Assembly: GCF_003464085.1 (NCBI RefSeq)
Contig: NZ_QSDR01000018.1
Span: 26,903 to 90,902, forward strand
Source of the DNA: Clostridium sp. AM58-1XD
GTDB lineage: Bacteria; Bacillota; Clostridia; Lachnospirales; Lachnospiraceae
Direction: 5' to 3'
DNA: 64,000 bases
In this document: one piece after another, positions 8,675-17,361 of the stretch
Layout: each line of letters starts with the position of its first letter
How positions within the stretch are numbered: position 1 is the stretch's first letter
The notes under the pieces: model-generated
Seen by the model: the letters and a program-made list of their open reading frames with translations, nothing else
What the model was told of the DNA's origin: nothing
Databases searched by the model: none
Made by a program: the position numbers and the translations under genes

Positions 8675-10009
8675 TCAGAAATACAGGGAAATGACAGAAG
8701 CGCCGGTATACGGACTGATTTTAAAGTTGTGTGGTCCTACGATCGTCAGTATGTTGATAACAAATCTGTATAACCTGGTGGATACCTTTTTTGTGAGCCG
8801 GCTTGGAACGAGTGCAGGAGGAGCGGCTGGGGTAGTCTTCAACCTCATGGCAATTATCCAGGCAGTTGGATTTATGCTGGGGCAGGGGAGCGGGAGCAAT
8901 GTGTCGCGTTTTTTGGGAAGCAGACAGACGGAAGAAGCTTCTCGCTTTGCTTCAACCGGTTTCTTTCTGGCATTGTGGGGCGGAGGCGCTTTGGGGATCG
9001 TGGGAATCTGCTTTTTGACGCCCTTTATGAGGCTGCTGGGAAGTACGGAAACCATTCTGCCATATGCGAGGACGTATGGATTTTATATCCTGCTGGCTGC
9101 CCCTTTTATGGCAAGCAGCTGTGTGCTGAATAACCTGCTGCGATATGAAGGCAGAGCGGCACTGGCTATGCGGGGCCTTAGCGCAGGGGCGGTACTGAAT
9201 ATGGCAGGTGATCCGCTGCTGATGTATGGCTTTCATATGGGAATGGCCGGAGCAGGAATTTCTACGGCTGTCTCTCAGGCCGTGAGTTTTACCATACTGA
9301 TCAGCATGTTTCTAAAGGGTCGGACCCAGTGCTGCCTGTCTGTAAAGAAGGTCAGCAGAAGCCGGAAAGAGATTCTGCAGATATTAAAAAACGGCATGCC
9401 CAGCCTGACGAGACAGGGCCTTACCAGCATTTCCGGCATGGCAGTGAATCATCAGGCGGCTGTATTTGGAGATGCAGCCGTGGCTGCAATCAGCATAGTA
9501 AACAGGATATGTGGTCTGATTTCTTCGATTATGATTGGAATCGGACAGGGGATGCAGCCTGCAGCCGGGTTTAATTATGGGGCAAAAAAATACAGGCGTG
9601 TCAGAAACAGCTTCTATTTTACCGTGATTTTAGGGGAATGTGCTTTGAGCAGCTTTGCCATGGCCGGCTTCTGGGGAGCGGATATGATTCTCCATAAATT
9701 CAGCACGGACATTCGAGTGCTGGACATTGCCGGCGGCGCCTGAAGATCCAGAGCCTTTCGTTGATTTTTCAGCCTCTGCCGGCCTGTTCGAATATGCTGT
9801 TTCAGACAATTGGAGAGAGCGGCAGAGCCACATTTATTTCGGCGCTGCGCAGCGGCCTGCTGTTAATTCCTGCCGTATTTTTGGGAGTGAGGTTCTTTGG
9901 GCTGTCCGGCCTCAAGTCCGCTCAGGCGATTGCAGATGCAGGAACCTTTCTGCTTACCCTCCCGCTGATCACGGCTTTTATAAGAAAAATGTACAGGGAA
10001 GACGGGTGA
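8667..10009 (+). CDS. MATE family efflux transporter (frameshifted)
   Basis: Multidrug/toxin extrusion protein of about 447 residues with 12 predicted membrane segments. The N-terminus reads PVYGLILKLCGPTIVSMLITNLYNLVDTFFVSRLG, a typical MATE opening. The first frame stops at 9743 after VLDIAGG. The expected continuation ALKIQSLSLIFQPLPACSNM runs in another frame to 10009, so one base seems missing in the GC-rich stretch 9730-9740. It starts inside the YcxB-like gene and may belong to the sigma-54-driven cluster. Substrate unknown. Confidence 0.83.
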
Positions 10010-10076
10010 TATCCGAAGAAAGATGATAGGAATAGAAAGGAAAGGTGCCTGTAAAATACTTATTTGACGATATTCA

Positions 10077-10712
10077 TTACGTTCCCGCAAATAGCTGGTC
10101 GATTCTGGCTTTGTCGTATGGAAGAATCCAATCTTTGTATTTCTGATACAAAGGCAGCAATAAGTGCTTATCATATGCAACAATATCAGCGCCTCGATCA
10201 TCATACAGGTGGTAAAGGACAAAATTTTCAGTGTTCAGCAAATAAACATTGGAACATAAACAAGAGAAGCCGCCAATATCGCCTTTGATGATTTCGAAAA
10301 GCAGCCTGTTAATCTGACAACTACTTTTCGTCAAATCCCAATATAAATGCTCTTGAAGAAAGCAGGCTCCCTCATCAATATGTCTTTCCAGAATGGATTC
10401 ATCTGGGGCAGGCAACCCCACATGCGAAAGCGTTTGCAGGGTAATCCCGCCTGCTTCTTCTGGATTATTATCTATCCTAAGAAGGTTGGGGCGGCATGGC
10501 AAATCATGAAACAATGTTTTTGCACGACAAAAGGCATTTTTAACATAAACGGGGTTCATTCCTTGATCATCCGGCAAATATACTTCCTCTTTACCTCCGA
10601 TTTCAAATCGAATACCAATTGGGGTACTATAAAAGACGGCAGTTGGCAACTTTGTGTTAACAAAGCCAATCGTTCTTATCGCGTTTTCAAAATACTTGTG
10701 AAGTTTTCCCAT
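10077..10712 (-). CDS. DUF3885 domain-containing protein
   Basis: Cytosolic protein of 211 residues. The C-terminal half (LYHLYDDRGADIVAYDKHLL, then YQKYKDWILPYDKARI) is the recognisable DUF3885 signature, and the N-terminal IGIRFEIGG also fits. I place the start at ATG 10712 (MGKLHKYFENA), since family members start at this point. A longer TTG start at 10757 exists. A 16-codon ORF with the better ribosome site ends one base before this ATG. No function is known for DUF3885; members are often scattered as immunity-like or standalone genes. Confidence 0.75.
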   Translation of the reverse strand: MGKLHKYFENAIRTIGFVNTKLPTAVFYSTPIGIRFEIGGKEEVYLPDDQGMNPVYVKNAFCRAKTLFHDLPCRPNLLRIDNNPEEAGGITLQTLSHVGLPAPDESILERHIDEGACFLQEHLYWDLTKSSCQINRLLFEIIKGDIGGFSCLCSNVYLLNTENFVLYHLYDDRGADIVAYDKHLLLPLYQKYKDWILPYDKARIDQLFAGT

Positions 10713-10713
10713 C

Positions 10714-10764
10714 TTATAATACCTGTTCCTTACCAATAAAATCGATTCCACGAACAATCCTCAT
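10714..10764 (-). CDS. Possible 16-residue leader ORF ahead of the DUF3885 gene
   Basis: ATG at 10764 follows GGGAGG by a normal spacing and encodes MRIVRGIDFIGKEQVL. Its TAA stop is separated from the downstream ATG by a single G. This is the arrangement of a translationally coupled leader. There is no homology evidence, so it may be chance. Confidence 0.35.
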   Translation of the reverse strand: MRIVRGIDFIGKEQVL

Positions 10765-10977
10765 CACATGTTCCTCCCTTCAGACATTGGGAATGACTTT
10801 CATCTATTATTGATTTATCATCATAATACCATACTTTATCTACTCTTGTCCCTTTACTTTAAAAATAAATCATTTCATATTTAATGATTTCCTCTGCTCG
10901 GTTAAGAGAAGGAAAAACAGGAGTTGAGGCCGGCAGATTGGTGTTTACTTCAAGTTTTTTGGGTAGGTCTAAAACAG

Positions 10978-11013
10978 AAAAGCCACAGGATACCGAACTA
11001 TCCTATGGCTTTT
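10978..11013 (-). terminator. Intrinsic terminator after the BFD-like gene
   Basis: AAAAGCCACAGGATA pairs with TATCCTATGGCTTTT around a six-base loop, with one mismatch. T-rich flanks occur on both sides. A second short hairpin (GAATCCCG/CGGGATTC, 11065-11084) lies just after the same gene. Nothing else is recognisable in the 10770-11088 gap. Confidence 0.65.
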
Positions 11014-11088
11014 CTTAAAATTGGAAAAACAACCTTATTAGGTGAAGACGAAGGCGCAGGCGGAGAATCCCGCTCGCGGGATTCTTTC

Positions 11089-11277
11089 TTACTTGTTCTT
11101 TTCGGCTACAAATTCATCTACCAGATGCTGGATATCGTCCAGGCAGACGCCGCAGACAGTGCCGGCGCCTGTTATTTCCTGTACTTCTTCCAGAGTGGTG
11201 GCGCCGGAATCAACGGCGTCCTTGATCATTCCGTTCGTTACGCTCATGCAGCTGCATACAATTTTATCAAGATTCAT
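11089..11277 (-). CDS. BFD-like [2Fe-2S]-binding protein
   Basis: Small protein of 62 residues with cysteines at 8, 10, 42 and 45 (CSC...CGVC). This is the cluster-binding arrangement of the bacterioferritin-associated ferredoxin domain. ATG 11277 is preceded by AAAGGAGG at good spacing; the longer in-frame start at 11286 overlaps that site. Standalone BFD proteins carry electrons or supply iron-sulfur units to partner oxidoreductases. No partner oxidoreductase is adjacent here, so its role is open. Confidence 0.82.
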   Translation of the reverse strand: MNLDKIVCSCMSVTNGMIKDAVDSGATTLEEVQEITGAGTVCGVCLDDIQHLVDEFVAEKNK

Positions 11278-11413
11278 GGTGTACACCTCCTTTTGCGGGG
11301 ATAGTATGCGTAAAAGAACAGTCTTTATTCACTAAAACGAAGATGAACAGAAATTCTGTAAAAAAAAAGACGAAGTATAAGTATTTGCTTATATGAGTGC
11401 ACCGATTAATGAA

Positions 11414-11443
11414 TTGGACATAATGCCTGGTCCGTGATAAAAT
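11414..11443 (+). promoter_or_regulatory. Candidate sigma-A promoter of the lactonase operon
   Basis: TTGGAC at 11414-11419 and TAAAAT at 11438-11443 are separated by 18 bases, about 50 bases before the lactonase start. Confidence 0.45.
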
Positions 11444-11491
11444 AAAATCAGCAAACAACAGGAACGTTTTACTCCTTAAAGGAGTAATTTT

Positions 11492-12548
11492 ATGAAAAGT
11501 ATAGTCTATGTAGGCTGCAGGACACCCGGGAACGCAATGCCCGGGGGAAGGGACTGAAGGTCTGCGAAATATCAGAAGACGGAGAAATGAAGGATATTCA
11601 GCTCATTGAGAATATGGAGAATCCGTCTTATCAATGTCTGGACAAAGACAGGAAATTCCTGTATACAGTCCATGGAGACGAAAATGAGATCAGTTCATTC
11701 CGAATTCTGGAAAATGGCGGTATACAGCATATCAACACGGTAGGAAATGTGGGAAGGAATCCTGTATTTCTTACAATTGACCAGTCAAACCATTTTCTTT
11801 ATGCAGCCTCTCTTCAGGGAGGGTGTGTCAATGTTCTGAGACGGAATGCAGATGGAAGTGTGGATGAGCCGTTTTTTAAAGCAGCACTTCCGGGTAAAGC
11901 AGAGGGAGGAGTCTCCCATGCGCATCAGTGCCTGTGGGACCGGACAGGAGGATATCTGTTTGTACCGGCCCAGGGGAGAGGAATCGGTTATGGTGGCGTG
12001 AACGTCTTTCGAAAAATAGAGGACGGAACACTGAAACAGACGGATTTTCTTCGTGCCAGAGAACTGGATGAACCGCGCCACGCGGCCATCCACCCGAATA
12101 ACCGCTTTTTTTACGTTGTAAATGAAAGGGGAAATTCCGTCACGTTCTGCCTGTTCGATGAGAAGAAAGGCAGGCTTCAGGCGAAGCAGATTGTTTCGGC
12201 GCTGCCGGAAACTTATGTGGGAGAGGGTCAGGCCAGCGCGCTTGTAATCCACCCGTCCGGCCGTTTCCTCTATGAGCCAACAGGATACATGACAGCATTA
12301 CAATCTATTCTGTAGATGAAAACACGGGCTATCTGAAAGTGACAGGCAATGTCCCTTGCCTGGGAAAGACGCCGAGATTTATGGCATTAACTCCAGACGG
12401 AAGCAGACTGGCTGCAGCCAATGAGGACAGCGATGATATTCGCTTTTTCCGGATCAATCCGGAAAATGGAGATCTGACATATACGGATATGGTTTATCAT
12501 ACAGAAAGTCCGGTATGCATGGTCTGGCTGGATGAAAGGGGGGACTGA
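11492..12548 (+). CDS. Lactonase family beta-propeller protein (two frameshifts)
   Basis: About 352 residues of the 6-phosphogluconolactonase (YbhE/Pgl)-like seven-bladed propeller family. The start MKSIVYVGCRT at ATG 11492 has a ribosome site (AAAGGAG). One base seems lost near 11523; the correct reading then continues TRERNARGKGLKVCEIS. A second loss near 12271 shifts FLYVANRIHDSITIYSVDENTGYL out of frame. The propeller pattern (HPNNRFFYVVNE, IHPSGRFLY, LTPDGSRLAAANEDSD) is clear throughout. It ends one base before the DUF6282 gene, so the two probably hydrolyse successive intermediates, such as a lactone and then a ring or amide. Substrate unknown. Confidence 0.8.
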
Positions 12549-12549
12549 G

Positions 12550-13409
12550 ATGGAAAAGAATTATCTGAAAGGTGTGATCGATACTCATGTACATTCTTCT
12601 CCTGATGTACGGGAGAGGAAAATGAGTGATATAGAGTTGATGGAAGAAGGCGTCCGCCGTGATGTGAGAGGAATCGTGATCAAGAGCACCATATGCCTAC
12701 AGCTGCCAGAGCGGCAATCGTCAATAAAATGAAAGATGAAAAATATGCCGGTAGCAGATTCCAGATGTTCGGTGGAATAACACTGAATCAGGCGGCAGGC
12801 GGGCTGAACCCGTATGCGGTAGAAACAGCTCTGGAGATCGGCGGAAAAATTGTTTGGCTTCCAACGATTGATTCGGAATTTACGATGAAAAGAAAAGGGA
12901 AATCTGGAGGCGTTGCATGCGTCCGTAATGGGAAAATAGTGGATGAGATGGTGCCGGTGCTGAAGCTGGTGAAGGATTATGACGCGGCGCTCGCCACCTC
13001 CCATCTGTCTCCGGATGAAATTTTTGTCGTCACGGAGGCGGCCAGGAATATGGGAATTGACAAGATTATTATTTCCCATCCGGAATCCAACCTCGTAGGA
13101 CTGACAATCCGGCAGCAAAAGAGGCTGGCCGAGGATTATGGCGCGTTTATGGAACACTGTTACGCCCAGCCCATGGGAGACGGTACATATAAGAAAAATA
13201 TGGAAGATAATCTGGAAGCAGTTCATGAGATCGGGGCGAAAAATACAATTATCGCTACAGATGCGGGACAGACACAGAATCCATACTGGTATGAGTCCCT
13301 GTCGGAATCCATCCAGTATCTGGAAGAGCACGGGATCGCAGAAGACGATATCGATTTGATGACAAAGAGAAATCCGGCACATGTGCTGGGACTGGACCGG
13401 CAAAAATAA
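12550..13409 (+). CDS. DUF6282 family amidohydrolase-like protein (frameshifted)
   Basis: About 286 residues of the metal-dependent hydrolase (TIM-barrel) superfamily. The N-terminal IDTHVHSSPDVRERK gives the HxH metal site. The frame breaks near 12688: adding one base gives GIVIKSHHMPTAARAAIV and joins the two halves. Downstream, SHLSPDEIF, IIISHPES and ATDAGQTQNP supply further candidate metal ligands. It is coupled to the lactonase by a one-base gap. DUF6282 members have no assigned reaction that I know of. Confidence 0.75.
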
Positions 13410-13486
13410 AGGTATGAAACAAAATGAAAAAGATTTTCTTGACTTTTAAAAGAAAAAAATGATATCATAATCAGGCTGGACAGCTA

Positions 13487-13527
13487 AGTGCGTAGAATTC
13501 CGAACGAATTCTACGCACTATTTTTTT
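13487..13527 (+). terminator. Strong intrinsic terminator
   Basis: A perfect 14-bp stem (AGTGCGTAGAATTC, loop CGAAC) is followed by A and T7. It terminates the lactonase/DUF6282 operon. TTGACT at 13439 and TATCAT at 13463 lie just ahead of it, so it could also act as a leader terminator for the MATE gene at 13602. Confidence 0.9.
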
Positions 13528-13601
13528 GTCCTTCGCAGTTTTTAGGCAGCTTTTCTCTGATAAAGACTCCAAATCGTACATTCTGTATTAGGAGGAGAAT
13601 C

Positions 13602-15056
13602 ATGAAACAAACAAATCAAAATCAAATGCTGGGTGAAGAAAAAATATCGAAACTGCTGGTTAAGTTTTCGATTCCCTGTATCCTTTCACTGCTTATCAGC
13701 GCACTTTATAACATCGTTGACCAGATTTTTGTCGGAAACAGCGCGTTGGGGTATCTCGGTAACGCGGCTACGGGAATTGTATTTCCTATCCTGATTGTCG
13801 CACAAGCCTTTGCGTGGTGCATTGGAGATGGCTGCGCCGCCTATCTCAGCATTTGTCAGGGGAAAAAGGATACGCAAAATGCACATCGCTGTATTGGAAC
13901 CGGCATTGCGATCACGCTGATCCTCAGTATGATCATGCTGGCCCTCTGCGCGGTATGGAGAGAGCCGCTGCTCCGATTGTTCGGTGCGTCGAACCAGACA
14001 ATTGGAATGGCAGTAGAATACTTTACCATCGTACTCTGCTTCTTTCCGGCTTTTATGCTGATGAACATGATGAACGCTGTTGTTCGTGCAGATGGAAGCC
14101 CGGCGGTTTCTATGGCGTCCATGTCGCTTGGCGCAATTTTGAATATCATCCTTGACCCGGTATTTATCTTTGGTCTGGATTGGGGAATCGCCGGCGCGGC
14201 ATGGGCAACGGTGATCGGACAGACGGTGTCGTTCCTCGTAAGTGTCTGGTACTTTTTTAGAACCAAGAGCTTTCGCCTGACGAAGAAGAGCTTTGTGCCG
14301 CATTTTAAAATTTTCAGTAATGCCTTGAAGCTGGGCGCTTCTTCCTTTATTACGCAGATGTCCATTGTCATCATTTCCCTGACTTGCAATATTATGCTCG
14401 CCAAATACGGCATTTTGTCCATCTATGGGCAGGATATTCCAATCTCAGTTATCAGCATCGAAACAAAGGTATTTACCATCGTAATTAACATCGTTGTTGG
14501 CATAGTCCTTGGCGGGCAGCCGATTTTAGGCTACAATTACGGCGCGAAAAAGTATGATCGCGTCAAAGAAACGTACCGTACGATTTTAATTGCAACACTC
14601 GCAGTTGGTGCTGTGTCTACTTTGATTTTTGAAATCTGTCCGCAGGTTGTTATCAATATTTTCGGCTCTGGAAATGATGTACTTTATCTGGAATACGCAA
14701 CGCGCACGTTCCGCATTTTCCTGTCACTCGTCATCTTTACCTGTGTGATTAAAATGTCCTCTATCTTCTTTCAGGCTGTGGGGAAGCCAGTTATGGCAGT
14801 CATTGCGTCACTGACCCGCGATATTGTCTGCTTTGTGCCGCTTGTTATCCTGATCCCTGCAATTTTTGAGGAGAAACATGCCGGCAGCGGTATCAATGCG
14901 ATCCTGTTTGCCGCGCCTGCTGCGGATATCATTGGTATGATTGTCGCAGTGTATTTAACAGTACGTTATTTCAAAACAATGGAATTCAGCGAAGGCCGAG
15001 AACCTGTACCGGAACGTGCAGTGATCCGTCCATCGCAGAAAGGAGTCATTTCATAA
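13602..15056 (+). CDS. MATE family efflux transporter, MepA-like
   Basis: Intact 484-residue membrane protein with 12 predicted segments and a typical MATE start (EEKISKLLVKFSIPCILSLLISALYNIVDQIFVG). The second-half repeat LGGQPILGYNYGAKKYDRVKE is also present. ATG 13602 follows AGGAGG by six bases; upstream in-frame codons overlap the terminator at 13487 and are not coding. It ends convergent with the LysR gene at 15093. It is monocistronic and probably exports cationic drugs or toxins in exchange for Na+ or H+. Substrate unknown. Confidence 0.88.
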   Translation: MKQTNQNQMLGEEKISKLLVKFSIPCILSLLISALYNIVDQIFVGNSALGYLGNAATGIVFPILIVAQAFAWCIGDGCAAYLSICQGKKDTQNAHRCIGTGIAITLILSMIMLALCAVWREPLLRLFGASNQTIGMAVEYFTIVLCFFPAFMLMNMMNAVVRADGSPAVSMASMSLGAILNIILDPVFIFGLDWGIAGAAWATVIGQTVSFLVSVWYFFRTKSFRLTKKSFVPHFKIFSNALKLGASSFITQMSIVIISLTCNIMLAKYGILSIYGQDIPISVISIETKVFTIVINIVVGIVLGGQPILGYNYGAKKYDRVKETYRTILIATLAVGAVSTLIFEICPQVVINIFGSGNDVLYLEYATRTFRIFLSLVIFTCVIKMSSIFFQAVGKPVMAVIASLTRDIVCFVPLVILIPAIFEEKHAGSGINAILFAAPAADIIGMIVAVYLTVRYFKTMEFSEGREPVPERAVIRPSQKGVIS

Positions 15057-15092
15057 TAATTACATGCAGGGCGGCTGTCTCCTTTGTTATTA

Positions 15093-16006
15093 TCAGTAAT
15101 GAAAGCTTTCCTGAATTTCTGCCTTAACGCAATCGAAGAAGAGTGACATGGCCCAGGAGATATATTTATCCTTATGGCAGCAGATTCCAAGGTCCCAGAA
15201 AATGCCGTCTTTTCCAAGGGAATAGTAGACGGGAGGCTGCTGCAGTGGATTCAGAACGGCGGCCAGCTGGGACGTGAAACAGACGCCGGTACCGCCTGCC
15301 ACAATTTTACGGGCCAGGTCTACGTTTCCCGTCTCCATGAGGACATGAGGTTCAAAATTGTATTCCTCAAAGAGATGCTTTGCGAGGGCGTGAAGACGAT
15401 GGCCTTTTTTCATTAAAATAAAATTCTCATCTTTGCAGTACATGAGGTCAATGTGGCCGTTCCCGCCGCCGAACCGTTTGTTCAGAGGCTGTTTTTCGGA
15501 ACGGCCAGGAAAATTTCTTCCCTTAAAAGAGGGGTAAAAGAAATCATGGGCGATGTAGAGGGTGACACCATGATAGAAAAATCAATGTCGCCCTGCAGGA
15601 TCATCTCATCCAGCTCGTATGACTTATATTCACGGAACACCAGCTCGATGTCAGGATATTGTGAGATGAATTTGGGAAGAAGTCCAGGAAGCAGCTGAAC
15701 GCTTCTGTTAGGAGGAATGCCTACAACAAGACGGCCTTTTTTGGAGTTCTCCAAGTCCTGCAGCAGGCGGCTGGCTTCTTCATATTCAAATAAAATTTTC
15801 TGGACGTATGTCAGATACTGCTCTCCGAGATATGTAGGCCGTAAAGGCGTGATGCCGCGTTCAAAAATAGGTGCTCCGATCTCTTCTTCCAGCTTGATTA
15901 GCTGCTGGCTCAGGGCCGACTGAGAGATGAAAAGCTTCTTGGCTGCTCCGGATATGCTGCCTTCCCTCTGAATCATCTGGATGTATTCCAGCTGTCGGAA
16001 ATTCAT
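15093..16006 (-). CDS. LysR family transcriptional regulator (frameshifted)
   Basis: About 305 residues with an N-terminal winged helix-turn-helix (ISGAAKKLFISQSALSQQLIKLEEEIG, residues about 18-45) and a LysR substrate-binding domain. The first frame stops at 15482 after LAVPKNSL. The second domain resumes as LNKRFGGGNGHIDLMYCKDENF in another frame. Restoring one A in the A5 run near 15500 gives PKKQPLNKRF and a full-length protein. It is divergent from the TAXI-TRAP genes at 16276 and so likely controls them. Confidence 0.83.
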
Positions 16007-16275
16007 ACGTATCCCTCCTTATCATATCGTATTATATTAGCTTTAGCTTATAGAAACTATCGAGAAATCGAAATAGACTAATGAATAGTTATATGTTACA
16101 CTAAAAGTACGAAAAACACAATTACATTTGTGAAAAATGCAGTAACTGTTCCATGCGGATAGAATGCAGAAAGATGCGCCGCCCAGGACAGTTGCAAAAT
16201 GATTATGTTAAGAGGAGAAGAAATGTTCCTGTTTGCTGGATACATAAAAAACACAATCATATTTGGAGGGCTATC

Positions 16276-17349
16276 ATGAAAAAAGGAAGAGGTACAACAT
16301 TATTTGCAGCAGCTTTGGCAGCAGCCATGACAATTACGGGATGTTCCGCTCCGCAAGGGGGTAACGGAAACAGCGCGGCAGCAGAAGGAGAGGCAAAAAC
16401 GGAAGGAGAAACGAAGGCAGGGGGTTCGGGAGAGACGACATATATGACATTCGGCTCATCTCCGTCCAGTTCCCAGTTCTATACATACTGGACCGCAGTA
16501 GGCCAGACGATTATGAAAGTATATCCGGAATACCAGGTAGATATATCAGAAACACAGGGCGCTGTGGATTCCACAAACCGGGTTGTATCAGGAGAACTGG
16601 AGATGGGAATTTCCACCAGTGCGACTGACTATGAGAACTACTATGGAGAGGGAAGCTGGGAAGGCCAGCCTCATACACAGTCCAGGCTGCTCTGGTACTT
16701 TGATGAATCTCCGATTCAGATCGTAGTGGCAAAAGACGCGGAAATTAAAGGCATTTCGGACCTGTCAGGAAAGCGTTTCGGACCTGGCGGTACAGGTACA
16801 TCATGCGCGACGATTGTAAAGAGGATCCTGGAAGTGCTGGATGTGGATGCGGACCTCTTTGAAGCAGGCCAGGGAGACATTAAGGACGCCGTCATTGACA
16901 GACAGATCGTAGGCGGTTCCAAAGCGGGAATTGCAGGAGACAGTTTTGTTATGGAAATCGGAGCAAGCCTGGACATCGACCTGATCAGCTTTACAGATGA
17001 AGAAATCGATAAAATCTGCGAAGCAATCCCTTATGTTGTACCGGCCACGATTCCGGCAGGAACCTATGACGGGGTCGATTATGACGTACATACGGTACAG
17101 ATTCTCCAGGGCTCCCAGAGTACGAGCAATCTTTCCCAGGATCTTGGATACCAGTTTGTGAAGGCTATATTTGAAGACGGCCGTGACGTGTGGAGCGTCG
17201 CATATCCTCAGGGTGCTGAGAAGGATATGACAGAGCTTACGCTCCAGTCCCCGATCCCGCTTCATGCAGGAACGGTTCAGTATTTGAAAGAGAAAGGCGT
17301 AGAAATACCAGAGACACTGATCCCGGAAGAGTACAAAGACGTACAGTAG
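16276..17349 (+). CDS. TAXI-family TRAP transporter substrate-binding lipoprotein (second copy)
   Basis: Extracytoplasmic receptor of 357 residues with lipobox TITGCSAP and a Glu/Lys/Gly-rich linker to about residue 55. The mature start is TYMTFGSSPSSSQFYTYW. ATG 16276 has GGAGGG six bases upstream; the longer in-frame extension to 16153 lacks any coding character. The fused permease follows 12 bases later. It is only distantly similar to the receptor at 4983, so it probably binds a different acid. Divergent from the LysR gene at 16006. Confidence 0.87.
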   Translation: MKKGRGTTLFAAALAAAMTITGCSAPQGGNGNSAAAEGEAKTEGETKAGGSGETTYMTFGSSPSSSQFYTYWTAVGQTIMKVYPEYQVDISETQGAVDSTNRVVSGELEMGISTSATDYENYYGEGSWEGQPHTQSRLLWYFDESPIQIVVAKDAEIKGISDLSGKRFGPGGTGTSCATIVKRILEVLDVDADLFEAGQGDIKDAVIDRQIVGGSKAGIAGDSFVMEIGASLDIDLISFTDEEIDKICEAIPYVVPATIPAGTYDGVDYDVHTVQILQGSQSTSNLSQDLGYQFVKAIFEDGRDVWSVAYPQGAEKDMTELTLQSPIPLHAGTVQYLKEKGVEIPETLIPEEYKDVQ

Positions 17350-17361
17350 GAAGGTGAAGAG

